Origin: Cellvibrio sp. 79
GTDB taxonomy: Bacteria; Pseudomonadota; Gammaproteobacteria; Pseudomonadales; Cellvibrionaceae
Length of the DNA stretch: 64,000 nucleotides
Direction: 5' to 3'
Assembly (NCBI GenBank): GCA_003056245.1
Contig: MVDH01000001.1
Coordinates: 222,794 to 286,793 of the forward strand
Positions 36,076 to 44,844 of the stretch are shown here, in pieces. Under the pieces are notes generated by a model. That model had not been told where the DNA came from. It was given only the letters and a program-made list of their open reading frames with translations, and searched no databases. The first letter of the stretch is position 1. The number at the start of each line of letters is the position of its first letter. A program made the translations under genes and the position numbers.

Positions 36076-37311
36076 TTGAAAAAATTTATTGAAAAAATTT
36101 CAACTGTAATTCCGTATACAGAAAAACAAATAGAAATTGATTTAAGAGGGAAAAATCTTATTCTTACGGGTGGTAATGGGTCGGGAAAAACGTCTTTAGT
36201 AGCAAGCATTTATCAGAAATTAATTAACATTGTCCGCTCGAAAGCGCTGGATAATCTTATGGCATTAGAGGAAGAAAGAACTCGTTTGGTTAATCAAAGA
36301 GGTCAAGCTATAAAGGGTGATTACAGGTACGAAAAGGCTACAAGAAGAATTGAAGAGTTAGCTGTGCAAATTGAAAGAATTACTAGTAATCCTAATATAT
36401 CAATTAATAATTATATGGAATTTGGTGAAAAGTTAGATAGTGAAGTTGGTATTATTGAATTGTTTCATGCTGGTCGGCGGTCCGAAATATATAGTGCAAG
36501 AAATGCTTCTGGAACAAAATACAATAAAAATGATTTGATTAATCCTGATTCAAGAATAGAAAACCAACTGGAACAACATTTGGTAAATTTGTATACGCGT
36601 CGGTCCTTTTCTATAACTGAAGATAGAAATCAGGAGCTGGAGAATGAAATAACAAAATGGTTTTCTAACTTTGAGTATAAGTTAAAATTTTTAATGGAAG
36701 ATGATTCTGTTTTTTTAAAGTTTGATGCAGATGAATTCAAATTTTACATAATACAAAATGGTAAACTTCCTTATACATTTCAAAATCTTTCATCAGGGTA
36801 TTCTTCAATATTTAGTGTTTTCTCAAAATTATTAATGCGAGCGGAATATTTGAAAGTGAGTCCTTTGAGTTTGTGCGGAGTTGTTATTATAGATGAAATT
36901 GATGCCCATCTTCATGTAACGCTTCAGCGAAAAATATTGCCATTTTTATCTGACTCTTTTCCTGGTGTTCAATACATTGTTACAACGCATTCTCCTTTTG
37001 TTTTAACTTCTGTCAGTGATGCAGAAATCTATGATATTAGTAGGGGGGAACAGGTGGGAGATTTATCTTCATATTCTTATGAGGCTGTTCTTGGAGGTTT
37101 GTTTGGGGTGAGCTCTGCATCAGATATATTGCAGAACAAAATTCGAGAACTTTCTAAAATAATAAAAAGTGACGAGTCGAGCCCGGATGAACTTCAAAAA
37201 CTAATTGATGAGCTAGATAGGGAGCCGGATAACTTGGACGAAGAGGCGAAATTTTATTTAAATAGTGCAAAACTTAAAATGCATAAGTTAAATCAGGGGG
37301 GCGATAAATAA
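36076..37311 (+). CDS. AAA ATPase of a Septu-like (PtuA-like) defence cassette
   Basis: 411 residues of the OLD/ABC-type AAA family. Walker A GGNGSGKT is at residues 32-39; a coiled coil at about 55-110; signature-like NLSSGYSSIFSVFSKLL; Walker B VVIIDEIDAHLH; and the switch histidine in VTTHSPFVL. This matches PtuA, the ATPase of the Septu antiphage system. The start is TTG at 36076 with AAGGGGA at 36064-36070. The codon use and base composition are strongly AT-rich compared with the flanks, suggesting transfer. The partner HNH gene starts directly at the stop codon. Related two-gene ATPase/HNH systems cannot be excluded. Confidence 0.75.
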   Translation: MKKFIEKISTVIPYTEKQIEIDLRGKNLILTGGNGSGKTSLVASIYQKLINIVRSKALDNLMALEEERTRLVNQRGQAIKGDYRYEKATRRIEELAVQIERITSNPNISINNYMEFGEKLDSEVGIIELFHAGRRSEIYSARNASGTKYNKNDLINPDSRIENQLEQHLVNLYTRRSFSITEDRNQELENEITKWFSNFEYKLKFLMEDDSVFLKFDADEFKFYIIQNGKLPYTFQNLSSGYSSIFSVFSKLLMRAEYLKVSPLSLCGVVIIDEIDAHLHVTLQRKILPFLSDSFPGVQYIVTTHSPFVLTSVSDAEIYDISRGEQVGDLSSYSYEAVLGGLFGVSSASDILQNKIRELSKIIKSDESSPDELQKLIDELDREPDNLDEEAKFYLNSAKLKMHKLNQGGDK

Positions 37312-37970
37312 ATGTTCAATGTAACAAGAACTCAAGAAGCGCCGGAATCTTTATCTAGAAGAGTGAGCTATTCAGAAGAAGATGTTTTGAATGAGCTAAG
37401 TAAAATTTTTCATGATAAATGTTATCTCTGTGAAATCAAGGATCCCACTTCGCTCAATGTCGAGCATTTTTATGCACATCAAGGCGACCTTGATAAAAAG
37501 TTTGACTGGAAAAATTTGTATTTGTATGTGGTAGATGCAACAATATTAAATTAACTAAATACAATAAATTGCTAGATTGTACAGATGAGAGTGTAGATGT
37601 GTTTAGGTCTATTAAGCATCTACCCCCACACACCCCATATCAAAGCAAACTCTTAATTGAGCCAATGAGTCTAGATGATAAAACTCGTGAAACGGCTGAG
37701 TTGATAGATGAAATATTTAATACAGAAAAAACCATCAATAAGAAGATTACTGGAAAATATCTGAGGAAAAAAGTTTTTCAAAAGTACAATAGATTCTTGG
37801 CGCTTGTGAATGAGAGTTTGGATGATGAGCTGCCTCAGGCTAGAAAAGATGAAGCTCTATCAAGGTTACGTATGTTGGTTTCAAAAAAACAGGAGTTTTC
37901 TGCATTTATTAGATGGATTGTTCTTGAAGATGAATACCTATGCGATCTTCTTGGAGGCAGCTTTGATTGA
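37312..37970 (+). pseudogene. PtuB-like HNH endonuclease gene, interrupted by a one-base frameshift
   Basis: The first frame (37312-37554) encodes 80 residues with CYLCE and NVEHFYAHQGD, the first zinc pair and the HNH histidine, then loses the pattern at NLYL. Moving back one base at about 37526 restores CGRCNNIKLTKYNKLL, the second Cys pair and Asn motif of HNH nucleases, and the frame continues to 37970. The joined product is about 219 residues, near the usual PtuB length. The sequence at the break is not a canonical slippery site, so a one-base loss (or consensus error) is the simplest reading. If real, the cassette is inactive. Confidence 0.75.
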
Positions 37971-38107
37971 TTTTTATAAGCTTATCTTTAAAGATGTTCG
38001 TAAATTTGTGGTTGCTGCTATACATTAATGCGATAAATTTTCTATTTTAGGCGAGTGTGAATGCTGTTAAATTTAATGCTAGTTAACATGGTGCGCAGGA
38101 ATATCTA

Positions 38108-38644
38108 ATGACCATTACCCGCACCACCAATCTTACCCACAAAGACATAAATCATTGTGATTTCTCCTTCGAAATCACCAGCGAACTCGCGCCTCCTTAC
38201 GATGATCTCTCAAAAATCAAAAATTTCCCCAAACCATTTAATAAATCCTATGGGTTCGAAGAAAGTGATTTCTTGAATGTTGATGACGATAAGATGTTAG
38301 CTGTTGCAAAAGTGTCAGATCTTATTTGCGGTTATGTTCTGGTTTCAAAGTCATGGAATGGTTTCGCGCAAATTGATGATGTAGCTGTTGATAAAAAATT
38401 CCGTAAATCAGGTTTGGGTCGGTTATTGATAAACGATGCGATTGATTGGGCGAGAGAGCAGCAATTGGTGGGCGTTCGGCTTGAGACACAATCAGTCAAT
38501 GTATCGGCATGTCATTTTTATAAAAAGATGGGCTTCGAATTTGGCGGGTTTGATAAATATCTTTACAGGGCAATTCCAGATGTCAAAGATGAGGTTGCAT
38601 TGTACTGGTGCTATTTATTTAATGAGCAATGCCCTGAGAGTTGA
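38108..38644 (+). CDS. GNAT acetyltransferase, streptothricin-acetyltransferase-like
   Basis: 178 residues. The acetyl-CoA binding motif A is visible in IDDVAVDKKFRKSGLGRLLI (R/Q-x-x-G-x-G/A form), with LETQSVNVSACHFYKKMGF as motif B. The layout and the EDDVAV/ETQ sections resemble Sat/SatA streptothricin N-acetyltransferases, so drug or amine acetylation is plausible, but many related enzymes have other substrates. It stands alone after the PtuAB-like cassette. Confidence 0.75.
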   Translation: MTITRTTNLTHKDINHCDFSFEITSELAPPYDDLSKIKNFPKPFNKSYGFEESDFLNVDDDKMLAVAKVSDLICGYVLVSKSWNGFAQIDDVAVDKKFRKSGLGRLLINDAIDWAREQQLVGVRLETQSVNVSACHFYKKMGFEFGGFDKYLYRAIPDVKDEVALYWCYLFNEQCPES

Positions 38645-38700
38645 TGTGACCGAGAGCGGTAACCATAGTATTGCCCCGGATTTATTAAGGATTTCTTCGT

Positions 38701-39606
38701 ATGCCAAGTCGATATGTGTGGTGGAAATGGCTAGTAATATTTTGTGTTTCGCTCCTGAGCAGTTGCAGCACCACCCCGCAGGTTTCGACATCATCCGGGG
38801 AGCAACTCCCGATAAAGCCGATTCGCTTTTTACTCACATTTGATGATGGCCCGAGCGGCGCTACACACAAAAATCCGACACAAAAAATATTGAACACATT
38901 GGCAGACAACCAGTTTCAGGAAAATATAAAAGCCATTTTTTTTGTCCAAACCCGCGCACACCATGGCGGCGGCACTGATACCGGGCAACGGTTGTTGCGC
39001 CGGCTAAATACGGAAGGGCATTTGTTAGCATTTCACACTGCCACTAAACATCATGATAATCATTGCTTCCTAAAACCTGAAGAACTGGAATCCTCGCTTT
39101 GGGTTGGTATTGAAGATTTGATTACGATTTCCGGTAACGCGCCGCGCTTGGTGCGTCCACCATTCTGGAGTTATAACGCCAGTACATTGTCCAGTTATAA
39201 CCGCCATGGTTTGCAGATGCTGCTAACTGACCTGAGTGCAAATGACGGGAAAATTCATGGTGTCAATTGGAGCTGGCGCAAGCGATCAAATCTGCTTAAT
39301 CAATTGCGCAGGGTGAAATCGGAATTGGCTAGCGGGAGCATTCCCGAGGTGGACGGACATATTCCCGTTGTCGTTACATTTCATGATGTGAATAGTTATA
39401 CCGCTCGCAACATGGCTGTTTATATACAGATTTTGCTTGAAGTAGCACGGGAGCTGCATTTACCCATTGCTGAAAAGCCTTTTTATGATGATCGCACTCA
39501 ACTTGAAAAAGCCGCCTTGGCACGCACAGTTCACAGTATGCATGGACAACAATATATTCCAGGATTTTGGGGATGGTTGTGGGGTTTGCGATTGAATTCA
39601 ATATAA
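38701..39606 (+). CDS. Polysaccharide deacetylase-family (CE4) lipoprotein
   Basis: 301 residues. Type II signal peptide with lipobox LLSSC near residue 22. The CE4/NodB motif LLTFDDGPSG carries the catalytic and metal Asp pair. HTATKHHDNH probably supplies the metal histidines, and RPPFWSYNA matches motif 3; VVVTFHDVN is the C-terminal His motif. Expected to remove acetyl groups from a polysaccharide or peptidoglycan on the cell surface. Its substrate is unknown, and it is not linked to the gum-like locus. Confidence 0.8.
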   Translation: MPSRYVWWKWLVIFCVSLLSSCSTTPQVSTSSGEQLPIKPIRFLLTFDDGPSGATHKNPTQKILNTLADNQFQENIKAIFFVQTRAHHGGGTDTGQRLLRRLNTEGHLLAFHTATKHHDNHCFLKPEELESSLWVGIEDLITISGNAPRLVRPPFWSYNASTLSSYNRHGLQMLLTDLSANDGKIHGVNWSWRKRSNLLNQLRRVKSELASGSIPEVDGHIPVVVTFHDVNSYTARNMAVYIQILLEVARELHLPIAEKPFYDDRTQLEKAALARTVHSMHGQQYIPGFWGWLWGLRLNSI

Positions 39607-39865
39607 AAAAATTGCTGCCGGGTTTTCCTTTTCTAAAAATGAAAATTTATCACGCTTTCTGCAAAAATTTCATTTAATCACGAAAAGGCTGGCATCTAAA
39701 TGTGAGTTGAATGCCTATTCGCAAACTATGCTACCACATACTACAAAAATTTATAAATTTAATAAGCTGGTATTTATATTGCATTTTGATGGTTAACCAT
39801 GCTTGTGAGTGTTCGCAGGTAGGTAGAAATATCAATTTGAACCGTGTTTTTTTGGGAGATACATC

Positions 39866-40348
39866 ATGCCTAATACAGCAAAAAAAATTATTCCCCTGGC
39901 AGGTAAAGCGCAAGAAGCAACTCGTTTATTGCGCGCAGATCATAAACATGTGAATGATTTATTTGATCAGTTTGAATCCAGCCGGTCATCGACAAAAAAA
40001 CAAGCGCTTGCGTTGGAGATTTGCCAGGAATTAATTATCCATGCGCAAATTGAGGAAGAAATTTTTTATCCTGCCGTACAATCAGCGTTGAAAGATAAAA
40101 CCCTGGTTCCAGAGGCGAAAGTTGAGCATGAAACATTGAAATTTCTCATTGCTCAAATTCAAAACGAATCGCCTGATGGCGAATTGTATGATGCGAAAGT
40201 AAAAGTGCTGTCTGAATACGTCAAGCATCATGTGAAGGAAGAACAAAATGAGATCTTTCCTAAGGTTAAACAATCAAAATTGGATTTGATTGATTTAGGG
40301 GCGCAGATGCTAGCGCGTAAAGAAGAGCTGCAAGCTAAATTGGTTTAA
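39866..40348 (+). CDS. Hemerythrin HHE-domain protein
   Basis: 160 residues. The four-helix di-iron site is indicated by DHKHVNDLFDQFE, HAQIEEEIFYPAV, VEHETLKFLI and VKHHVKEEQNEIFPKVK, in the order H, H-x3-E, H, H-x4-E typical of the HHE cation-binding domain. Such proteins bind O2, NO or iron and often serve in stress responses. Monocistronic, with a terminator 10 bp after the stop. Confidence 0.88.
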   Translation: MPNTAKKIIPLAGKAQEATRLLRADHKHVNDLFDQFESSRSSTKKQALALEICQELIIHAQIEEEIFYPAVQSALKDKTLVPEAKVEHETLKFLIAQIQNESPDGELYDAKVKVLSEYVKHHVKEEQNEIFPKVKQSKLDLIDLGAQMLARKEELQAKLV

Positions 40349-40357
40349 TTCTATTCA

Positions 40358-40385
40358 GAAAAAAGGGCTGGTGCCCTTTTTTCTT
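40358..40385 (+). terminator. Rho-independent terminator of the hemerythrin gene
   Basis: AAAAAAGGGC pairs with GCCCTTTTTT around a TGGT loop. The T-run is part of the 3' arm. Confidence 0.85.
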
Positions 40386-40422
40386 TACGCTTTTGCTATT
40401 CAGCGAGTAGTGAAGGGGATCT

Positions 40423-40791
40423 ATGAAAAATCCAGAGGCTGTAGTCAAAGCATGTTTCGATGCTTATGTTAGAAAAGATCGGGCTGCTGTTGAATTGCTT
40501 ATCAACGATGAGTTTTATTTCACCAGTCCTTTGGATAACCGCATTGATCGAAAGACATACTTCGAGCGATGTTGGCCCAATAGCGAACATTGCGCTGAAT
40601 TCGAGTTTGTTAATGTAGTATCCCATGAGGATAAAGTCTTCGTAACCTATGAGGCTAAAAGCACGAACGGTGAGGCATTTAGAAATACCGAAATTTTCAC
40701 TGTGCGCGAAGAAAAAATTATCGAAGTTGAAGTTTACTTTGGTTGGTCAATCCCTCACAAAGCACCTGTTAATAATTTTTTGACTGAGTAA
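40423..40791 (+). CDS. SnoaL-like / NTF2-fold protein
   Basis: 122 residues. The start PEAVVKACFDAYVRKDRAAVE and ...YFTSPLDNRIDRKTYF, then FVTYEAKSTNGEAFRNTEIF with a closing VEVYFGW, are typical of the SnoaL-like NTF2 fold. Small cone-shaped fold used both as enzymes and as binding proteins; no activity can be assigned. Ribosome binding site GAAGGGGA precedes the ATG. Confidence 0.75.
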   Translation: MKNPEAVVKACFDAYVRKDRAAVELLINDEFYFTSPLDNRIDRKTYFERCWPNSEHCAEFEFVNVVSHEDKVFVTYEAKSTNGEAFRNTEIFTVREEKIIEVEVYFGWSIPHKAPVNNFLTE

Positions 40792-40813
40792 TTTGTTGCG
40801 TTGCTAATTTTTC

Positions 40814-41626
40814 TCAAGACGCCGTGATTAGCTCTGAGAGTTTTGCATCCAATCCCACCACATCCGCCGTGCGAATATGGAATTTATGTTCCAGTATTTC
40901 CGTTATTTCATTCACAGAAAGTAATTGTTTCTTCTCAGCTTCGCCGCCTATGGGATAAAAAGAATACTGCGTATTGCTTAGGGCGTGCCGCCCTTCTTTG
41001 CTCGCTCGAGCAGCGACCAGGCTGGTGACGAAATGGGAACCGGGGTGACGCGATACGTACCAGTTATATACTTCGTAGTCCGCAGGATAGTGGGCTGTTA
41101 AATCGAATAGGTAGAGTACTTTCCATTCTCCTTTAGCGTATGCCTCAAGGCGATAAAATTCGCTCTCGCGTGTGAGACGATACTGTCCGTGCGGCGTGGT
41201 TTGGATTTCATTCGTTGTAAATCGTATAGGAACCGTCAAACTCATTCCGCCGAAACCGGTATCGGCAATCCATTGTTCGCCATCAGCTTCTACGAGTAAT
41301 AGCATGTGGCTGCGCGGAGTCACAATATCATCCGGTACATTTAATCGAACCCGCGCTGCAAGTCCGAGGGTTTTGAAACCGATTTGCTCCAATACATATT
41401 TAAATAACGTATTTTGTTCGTAGCAAAAGCCACCACGCCCGGAAACGGTGAACTTCTCTAGCAAAGACGGAATATCAAGACGTACTTCTGCACCGGTAAA
41501 CGAAGACAGGTTTTCAAAAGGAATGGATTGCGTGTGCAGCAAATGCAGGTGGTATAGTGTGTCAAAAGTCGGGGTGAGTGTGCCATCGTAATGAATGTGA
41601 TCCAGGTAGGCTGCGATATTTTTTAT
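40814..41626 (-). CDS. nat: Arylamine N-acetyltransferase, reading frame starts at an ATA codon
   Basis: Acetyl-CoA-dependent N-acetylation of arylamines. Counting from the ATA at 41626, the catalytic triad is Cys68 (GRGGFCYEQN), His107 (RSHMLLLV) and Asp122 (IADTGFG), almost exactly the canonical C69-H107-D122. The conserved N terminus (NIAAYLDHIHYDGTLTPTFD) lies upstream of the first usual start codon, TTG at 41542, so starting there would delete 28 conserved residues. No ATG, GTG or TTG occurs in that stretch; an ATA sits 7 bp after AGAGG. Either ATA is used for initiation, or the start codon has mutated. 270 residues in total. Confidence 0.8.
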   Translation of the reverse strand: MKNIAAYLDHIHYDGTLTPTFDTLYHLHLLHTQSIPFENLSSFTGAEVRLDIPSLLEKFTVSGRGGFCYEQNTLFKYVLEQIGFKTLGLAARVRLNVPDDIVTPRSHMLLLVEADGEQWIADTGFGGMSLTVPIRFTTNEIQTTPHGQYRLTRESEFYRLEAYAKGEWKVLYLFDLTAHYPADYEVYNWYVSRHPGSHFVTSLVAARASKEGRHALSNTQYSFYPIGGEAEKKQLLSVNEITEILEHKFHIRTADVVGLDAKLSELITAS

Positions 41627-41834
41627 TGGTTGACCTCTTGATAAGCGGGTGCATCATGTTGGCTGGATTGGAAGTCACTATAAAACGTCAAGTACGCATG
41701 AGGTCAAGAGAAATTTTTAAACATGGATTATTGAAAAAAACTATGTGCAATCAAGGCAACTCAGGTGAGGGCGCCACTAATAAGAATTGTCTTGAATGAT
41801 TTCCTTTTACTGCGGCAAAACAGCAGAAATTAAA

Positions 41835-41993
41835 ATGAATAAAATTGCATTATCACTTTATGTAATCGGGACAGTCATGATCATTAAATCCATTTTTCGA
41901 TTTGGATTTATTGAAGGTTTCACAACGATTGTACTGGGGGGTGTTTTTATCGTTGCGGCTTATTATATTGACAAATACACCAGACGCTATTGA
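41835..41993 (+). CDS. Small membrane protein, hypothetical
   Basis: About 52 residues from ATG 41835, with two hydrophobic stretches (LSLYVIGTVMIIKSIF and IVLGGVFIVAAYYI) and a basic end (DKYTRRY). A longer reading from 41796 lacks a ribosome binding site. No family recognised. Its hydrophobic pattern makes it plausible, but expression is uncertain. It converges with tcdA, 36 bp away. Confidence 0.45.
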   Translation: MNKIALSLYVIGTVMIIKSIFRFGFIEGFTTIVLGGVFIVAAYYIDKYTRRY

Positions 41994-42029
41994 TTGAAGC
42001 GGTGCATTCATTCCTGACCAATGCAGGAC

Positions 42030-42836
42030 TCAATCCGTTTCTTTTTGTTTCGCAAGATATCGCTCAATCGCCTTTGTTGCCGCTAAAAAACCAAATGTCC
42101 CTGTTACCATCACGCTTGAACCAAAACCGCCAGTACAATCCAGTTTTACGCCTTCTTGTAAATGTTGTTTGGTTTGGCAGACGCTGCCGTCGGGCTTGGG
42201 ATAAACCATTTGTTCATCGGAATAAACGGCGTCTACGCGAAATTTGCGATTGGTATCGCGCGCGAAATTAAAATGGCGATAAAGTTGCTGGCGAATTTTA
42301 TGCAGCATCGGGTCGTTTGTTGCGCGCGCCAGATCATCCACAGTGACGCGTTGCGGGTCGCGTTTGCCGCCGGATGAGCCGATCATAATCAAACGAACTT
42401 TTACCGCTGAACAATAAGCAACGAGGCGCGCTTTTAAATGTGCGGCATCAATTGCATCGATAATCACGTGATGTTGTTTGCCCAAAAGCTGGTGGATATT
42501 TTGATCGTCGATAAAATCTTCCACTGTGTGAATAATCATTTCCGGATTAATATCGCGCAGGCGTTCACTGATCACCTGGTTTTTGGATTTGCCGATGGCG
42601 GATTGCAGCGCGTGGGATTGGCGATTGGTATTGGTAACGCAGACTTCGTCCATTTCAATTAACGTGAGCTCACCCACGCCGGAGCGCGCCAATGCTTCAG
42701 CCACCCAGGTACCCACGCCGCCCAGGCCAATCACGGCGAAGTGGGCATTGGTCAGGGCTTGCAGGGAATCTTGCCCGTAAAGGCGGGCGATACCGCTGAA
42801 GCGCTGCAAGTAGGCATTGGTAACGGGTCTGTTCAT
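42030..42836 (-). CDS. tcdA: tRNA threonylcarbamoyladenosine dehydratase TcdA
   Basis: 268 residues of the E1/ThiF-like superfamily. It cyclises t6A37 of tRNA to ct6A using ATP. Visible are RFSGIARLYGQ at the start, the nucleotide motif VIGLGGVGTWVAEALARSG, LIEMDEVCVTNTNRQ, and IDAIDAAHLKARLVAYC, all typical of TcdA (CsdL). A basic and hydrophobic C-terminal section (FLAATKAIERYLAK) is present. Monocistronic. Confidence 0.92.
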   Translation of the reverse strand: MNRPVTNAYLQRFSGIARLYGQDSLQALTNAHFAVIGLGGVGTWVAEALARSGVGELTLIEMDEVCVTNTNRQSHALQSAIGKSKNQVISERLRDINPEMIIHTVEDFIDDQNIHQLLGKQHHVIIDAIDAAHLKARLVAYCSAVKVRLIMIGSSGGKRDPQRVTVDDLARATNDPMLHKIRQQLYRHFNFARDTNRKFRVDAVYSDEQMVYPKPDGSVCQTKQHLQEGVKLDCTGGFGSSVMVTGTFGFLAATKAIERYLAKQKETD

Positions 42837-43028
42837 AATGGTGCTTCTTTATGCTTCGAAATGTGACGTCGTAAAAACAGGCGGCTTTTTAACGGAGAAA
42901 ATGCCTGAATTCAAGCATCATGGCGGGTAAATTTACGGGTGCCTGCTACACTTTTTTACATGGCTATGTTGGTAAAACATTAACTTACTGATATTGCTCC
43001 GGATTAACCACGGACAATCGAGCACCTC

Positions 43029-43649
43029 ATGAGTAAAACGGCAATGGCAACCGCCTACTTGATCGACGATGACAGCATTACCCTGGAACTGATGAGCGGG
43101 ATCATTGAACCGATCGGGGTTGAACCTGCCTGTTTTAATGATGCGGAAGCGTTTCTTTCCGCTTATACCCCACGCCCGTGTGAGTGCGTAATCTCCGATA
43201 TGCGCATGCCCGGTGTCAGCGGTTTGCAATTACATAAAGTGTTACAGCAACGCTATCCGGTGCCTCCACCGTTAATTATTGTCACCGGTTATGCAGAAGT
43301 CACGGCAGCAGTGGAAGCGATGAAGCAGGGCGCGTTTGATTTTGTCGAGAAGCCGATTAATGGCCATCAATTCCTGGAAAAGTTACAGGCCGCTTTATCC
43401 CTGAGTCGCCAACTGCATCAAAAACGCCTGGATCTTTCCGCTCGCGACGCGCGCATCGCATTGCTAACGCCCAAAGAACAGGAAGTGTTGCAAGCTGTGC
43501 TGGAAGGTTTACCCAGCAAAGATATCGCCAGCAAATTGAACCTGAGTGTGCGTACAGTGGAGAACCACCGCGCACGTATTATGGAAAAACTGCGTGTGAA
43601 TTCCGCGATGGAGCTAATGCGCGATTTTATGGTTTCCTTCGCCCGTTAA
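43029..43649 (+). CDS. FixJ/NarL-type response regulator (REC + LuxR HTH)
   Basis: 206 residues. The receiver domain has the acidic cluster LIDDDS and the phosphoacceptor Asp57 in CVISDMRMPGVSG, with Thr and Lys switch residues in VTGYAE and FVEKPI. The C-terminal DNA-binding domain shows LTPKEQEVLQAVLEGLPSKD and NLSVRTVENHRARIMEKL. It resembles FixJ. No partner kinase is adjacent in the same frame; the hybrid kinase at 46.1 kb, on the same strand, is the nearest candidate. Confidence 0.9.
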   Translation: MSKTAMATAYLIDDDSITLELMSGIIEPIGVEPACFNDAEAFLSAYTPRPCECVISDMRMPGVSGLQLHKVLQQRYPVPPPLIIVTGYAEVTAAVEAMKQGAFDFVEKPINGHQFLEKLQAALSLSRQLHQKRLDLSARDARIALLTPKEQEVLQAVLEGLPSKDIASKLNLSVRTVENHRARIMEKLRVNSAMELMRDFMVSFAR

Positions 43650-43848
43650 TCAGCTCGGGGCAGCCCTGCTCCCTATGCTTTTTTTACACATTGCCCCTTT
43701 GTGCATCTGCGCCCTAAGTGTTTCCCCCTACGCCGGATGAGTAATTTTACTCTCCCGGTTTTTTTGCCAACCCCCCACACTGTGAACCCATAGCGAGATG
43801 TATTTTCTGGTTCGTTAACTTACCACTGAGGAGATAGAGGAAATCACC

Positions 43849-44685
43849 GTGAATACCGAAATCAGCACCATTGCACTCCACAAAATCCGCGATTACGTTC
43901 ATCGCACCGCGGGTATTGTTATTGGAGCTGATAAAACAGCACTGGTGACTGGCCGTTTGTGGCGTCGCCTGGAATTGACCGGCCACACAACCTACGAATC
44001 CTATTTTGCATTTGTGCTGAGTCCAGCAGGCGAACAGGAGCGCAATGTCATGCTGGATTTGCTCACCACCAACGAAACCTATTTTTTTCGCGAACCAGCG
44101 CATTTTAATTTTTTGCGCGATCACATTATCCCGCAACAAGGTCAGCAGAAAATGCGTGTCTGGTGTGCTGCATCATCTACCGGTGAGGAGGCGCACAGCA
44201 TCGCCATGGTATTAAGTGATGCATTGGGAAAATGTAATTGGGATATTCTTGCTACCGATATTTCCAGCAAAGTATTGGAGCAAGCGCGCACGGGTGTTTA
44301 TCGCGCCGAACGTATCAGCCATATTCCACACAATTATTTACAGCGTTTTTGTCGGCGCGGTATTGGTGAGTTCGATGGAATGCTGGCGGTTGTTCCTTCC
44401 TTGCGTTCGCGTATTTCTTTTGAACAGCATAACCTGTTGCATGCGCGTCCCGCCAATGAACAATTCGATGTGGTTTTTTTGCGTAACGTGCTCATTTATT
44501 TTGATCAACCAACCAAGCAAAAAGTATTGGAAAATATTTTGAAAAACCTGCGTCCCGGTGGTTGGTTAATCCTGGGGCACTGCGAAAGTGTGAGCGGTTT
44601 GGATGTGGATGTAAAAGTGATGCGACCATCAATTTACCGCAAACCTTTAGTTGCCGAATCCATGCTAAAGAAAGTGGCCAGTTAA
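43849..44685 (+). CDS. CheR-type protein-glutamate O-methyltransferase
   Basis: 278 residues. Methylates glutamates of chemoreceptors using S-adenosylmethionine. The N-terminal helical domain ends with TTNETYFFREPAHF, and the SAM-binding domain has VWCAASSTGEEAHSIAMVL, DILATDISSKVLEQARTGVY, VVFLRNVLIYFD and GGWLILGHCESV, all CheR signatures. The start is GTG at 43849 with GAGG upstream. No CheB or chemoreceptor gene lies in the window, so it may serve a nonstandard signalling pathway with its neighbours. Confidence 0.92.
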   Translation: MNTEISTIALHKIRDYVHRTAGIVIGADKTALVTGRLWRRLELTGHTTYESYFAFVLSPAGEQERNVMLDLLTTNETYFFREPAHFNFLRDHIIPQQGQQKMRVWCAASSTGEEAHSIAMVLSDALGKCNWDILATDISSKVLEQARTGVYRAERISHIPHNYLQRFCRRGIGEFDGMLAVVPSLRSRISFEQHNLLHARPANEQFDVVFLRNVLIYFDQPTKQKVLENILKNLRPGGWLILGHCESVSGLDVDVKVMRPSIYRKPLVAESMLKKVAS

Positions 44686-44844
44686 TCTCTTGTACGGCAA
44701 ATGATTAGCTGGCCAAATGAGTCGCTATTATTTGTAGGTAAATGATTTGCGCTGCGATTGATTAAGAAAGTTGATTTACAAAAATTTAAATCTGTTGAAC
44801 AGGAATTTGCTATCCTCCCGATAAACGGAGCAAAAGAGCAAGTT

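Noticed and set aside
37520-37530. Programmed -1 frameshift in the ptuB-like gene
   Set aside because: The sequence at the break lacks an X-XXY-YYZ slippery heptamer and a clear downstream structure.
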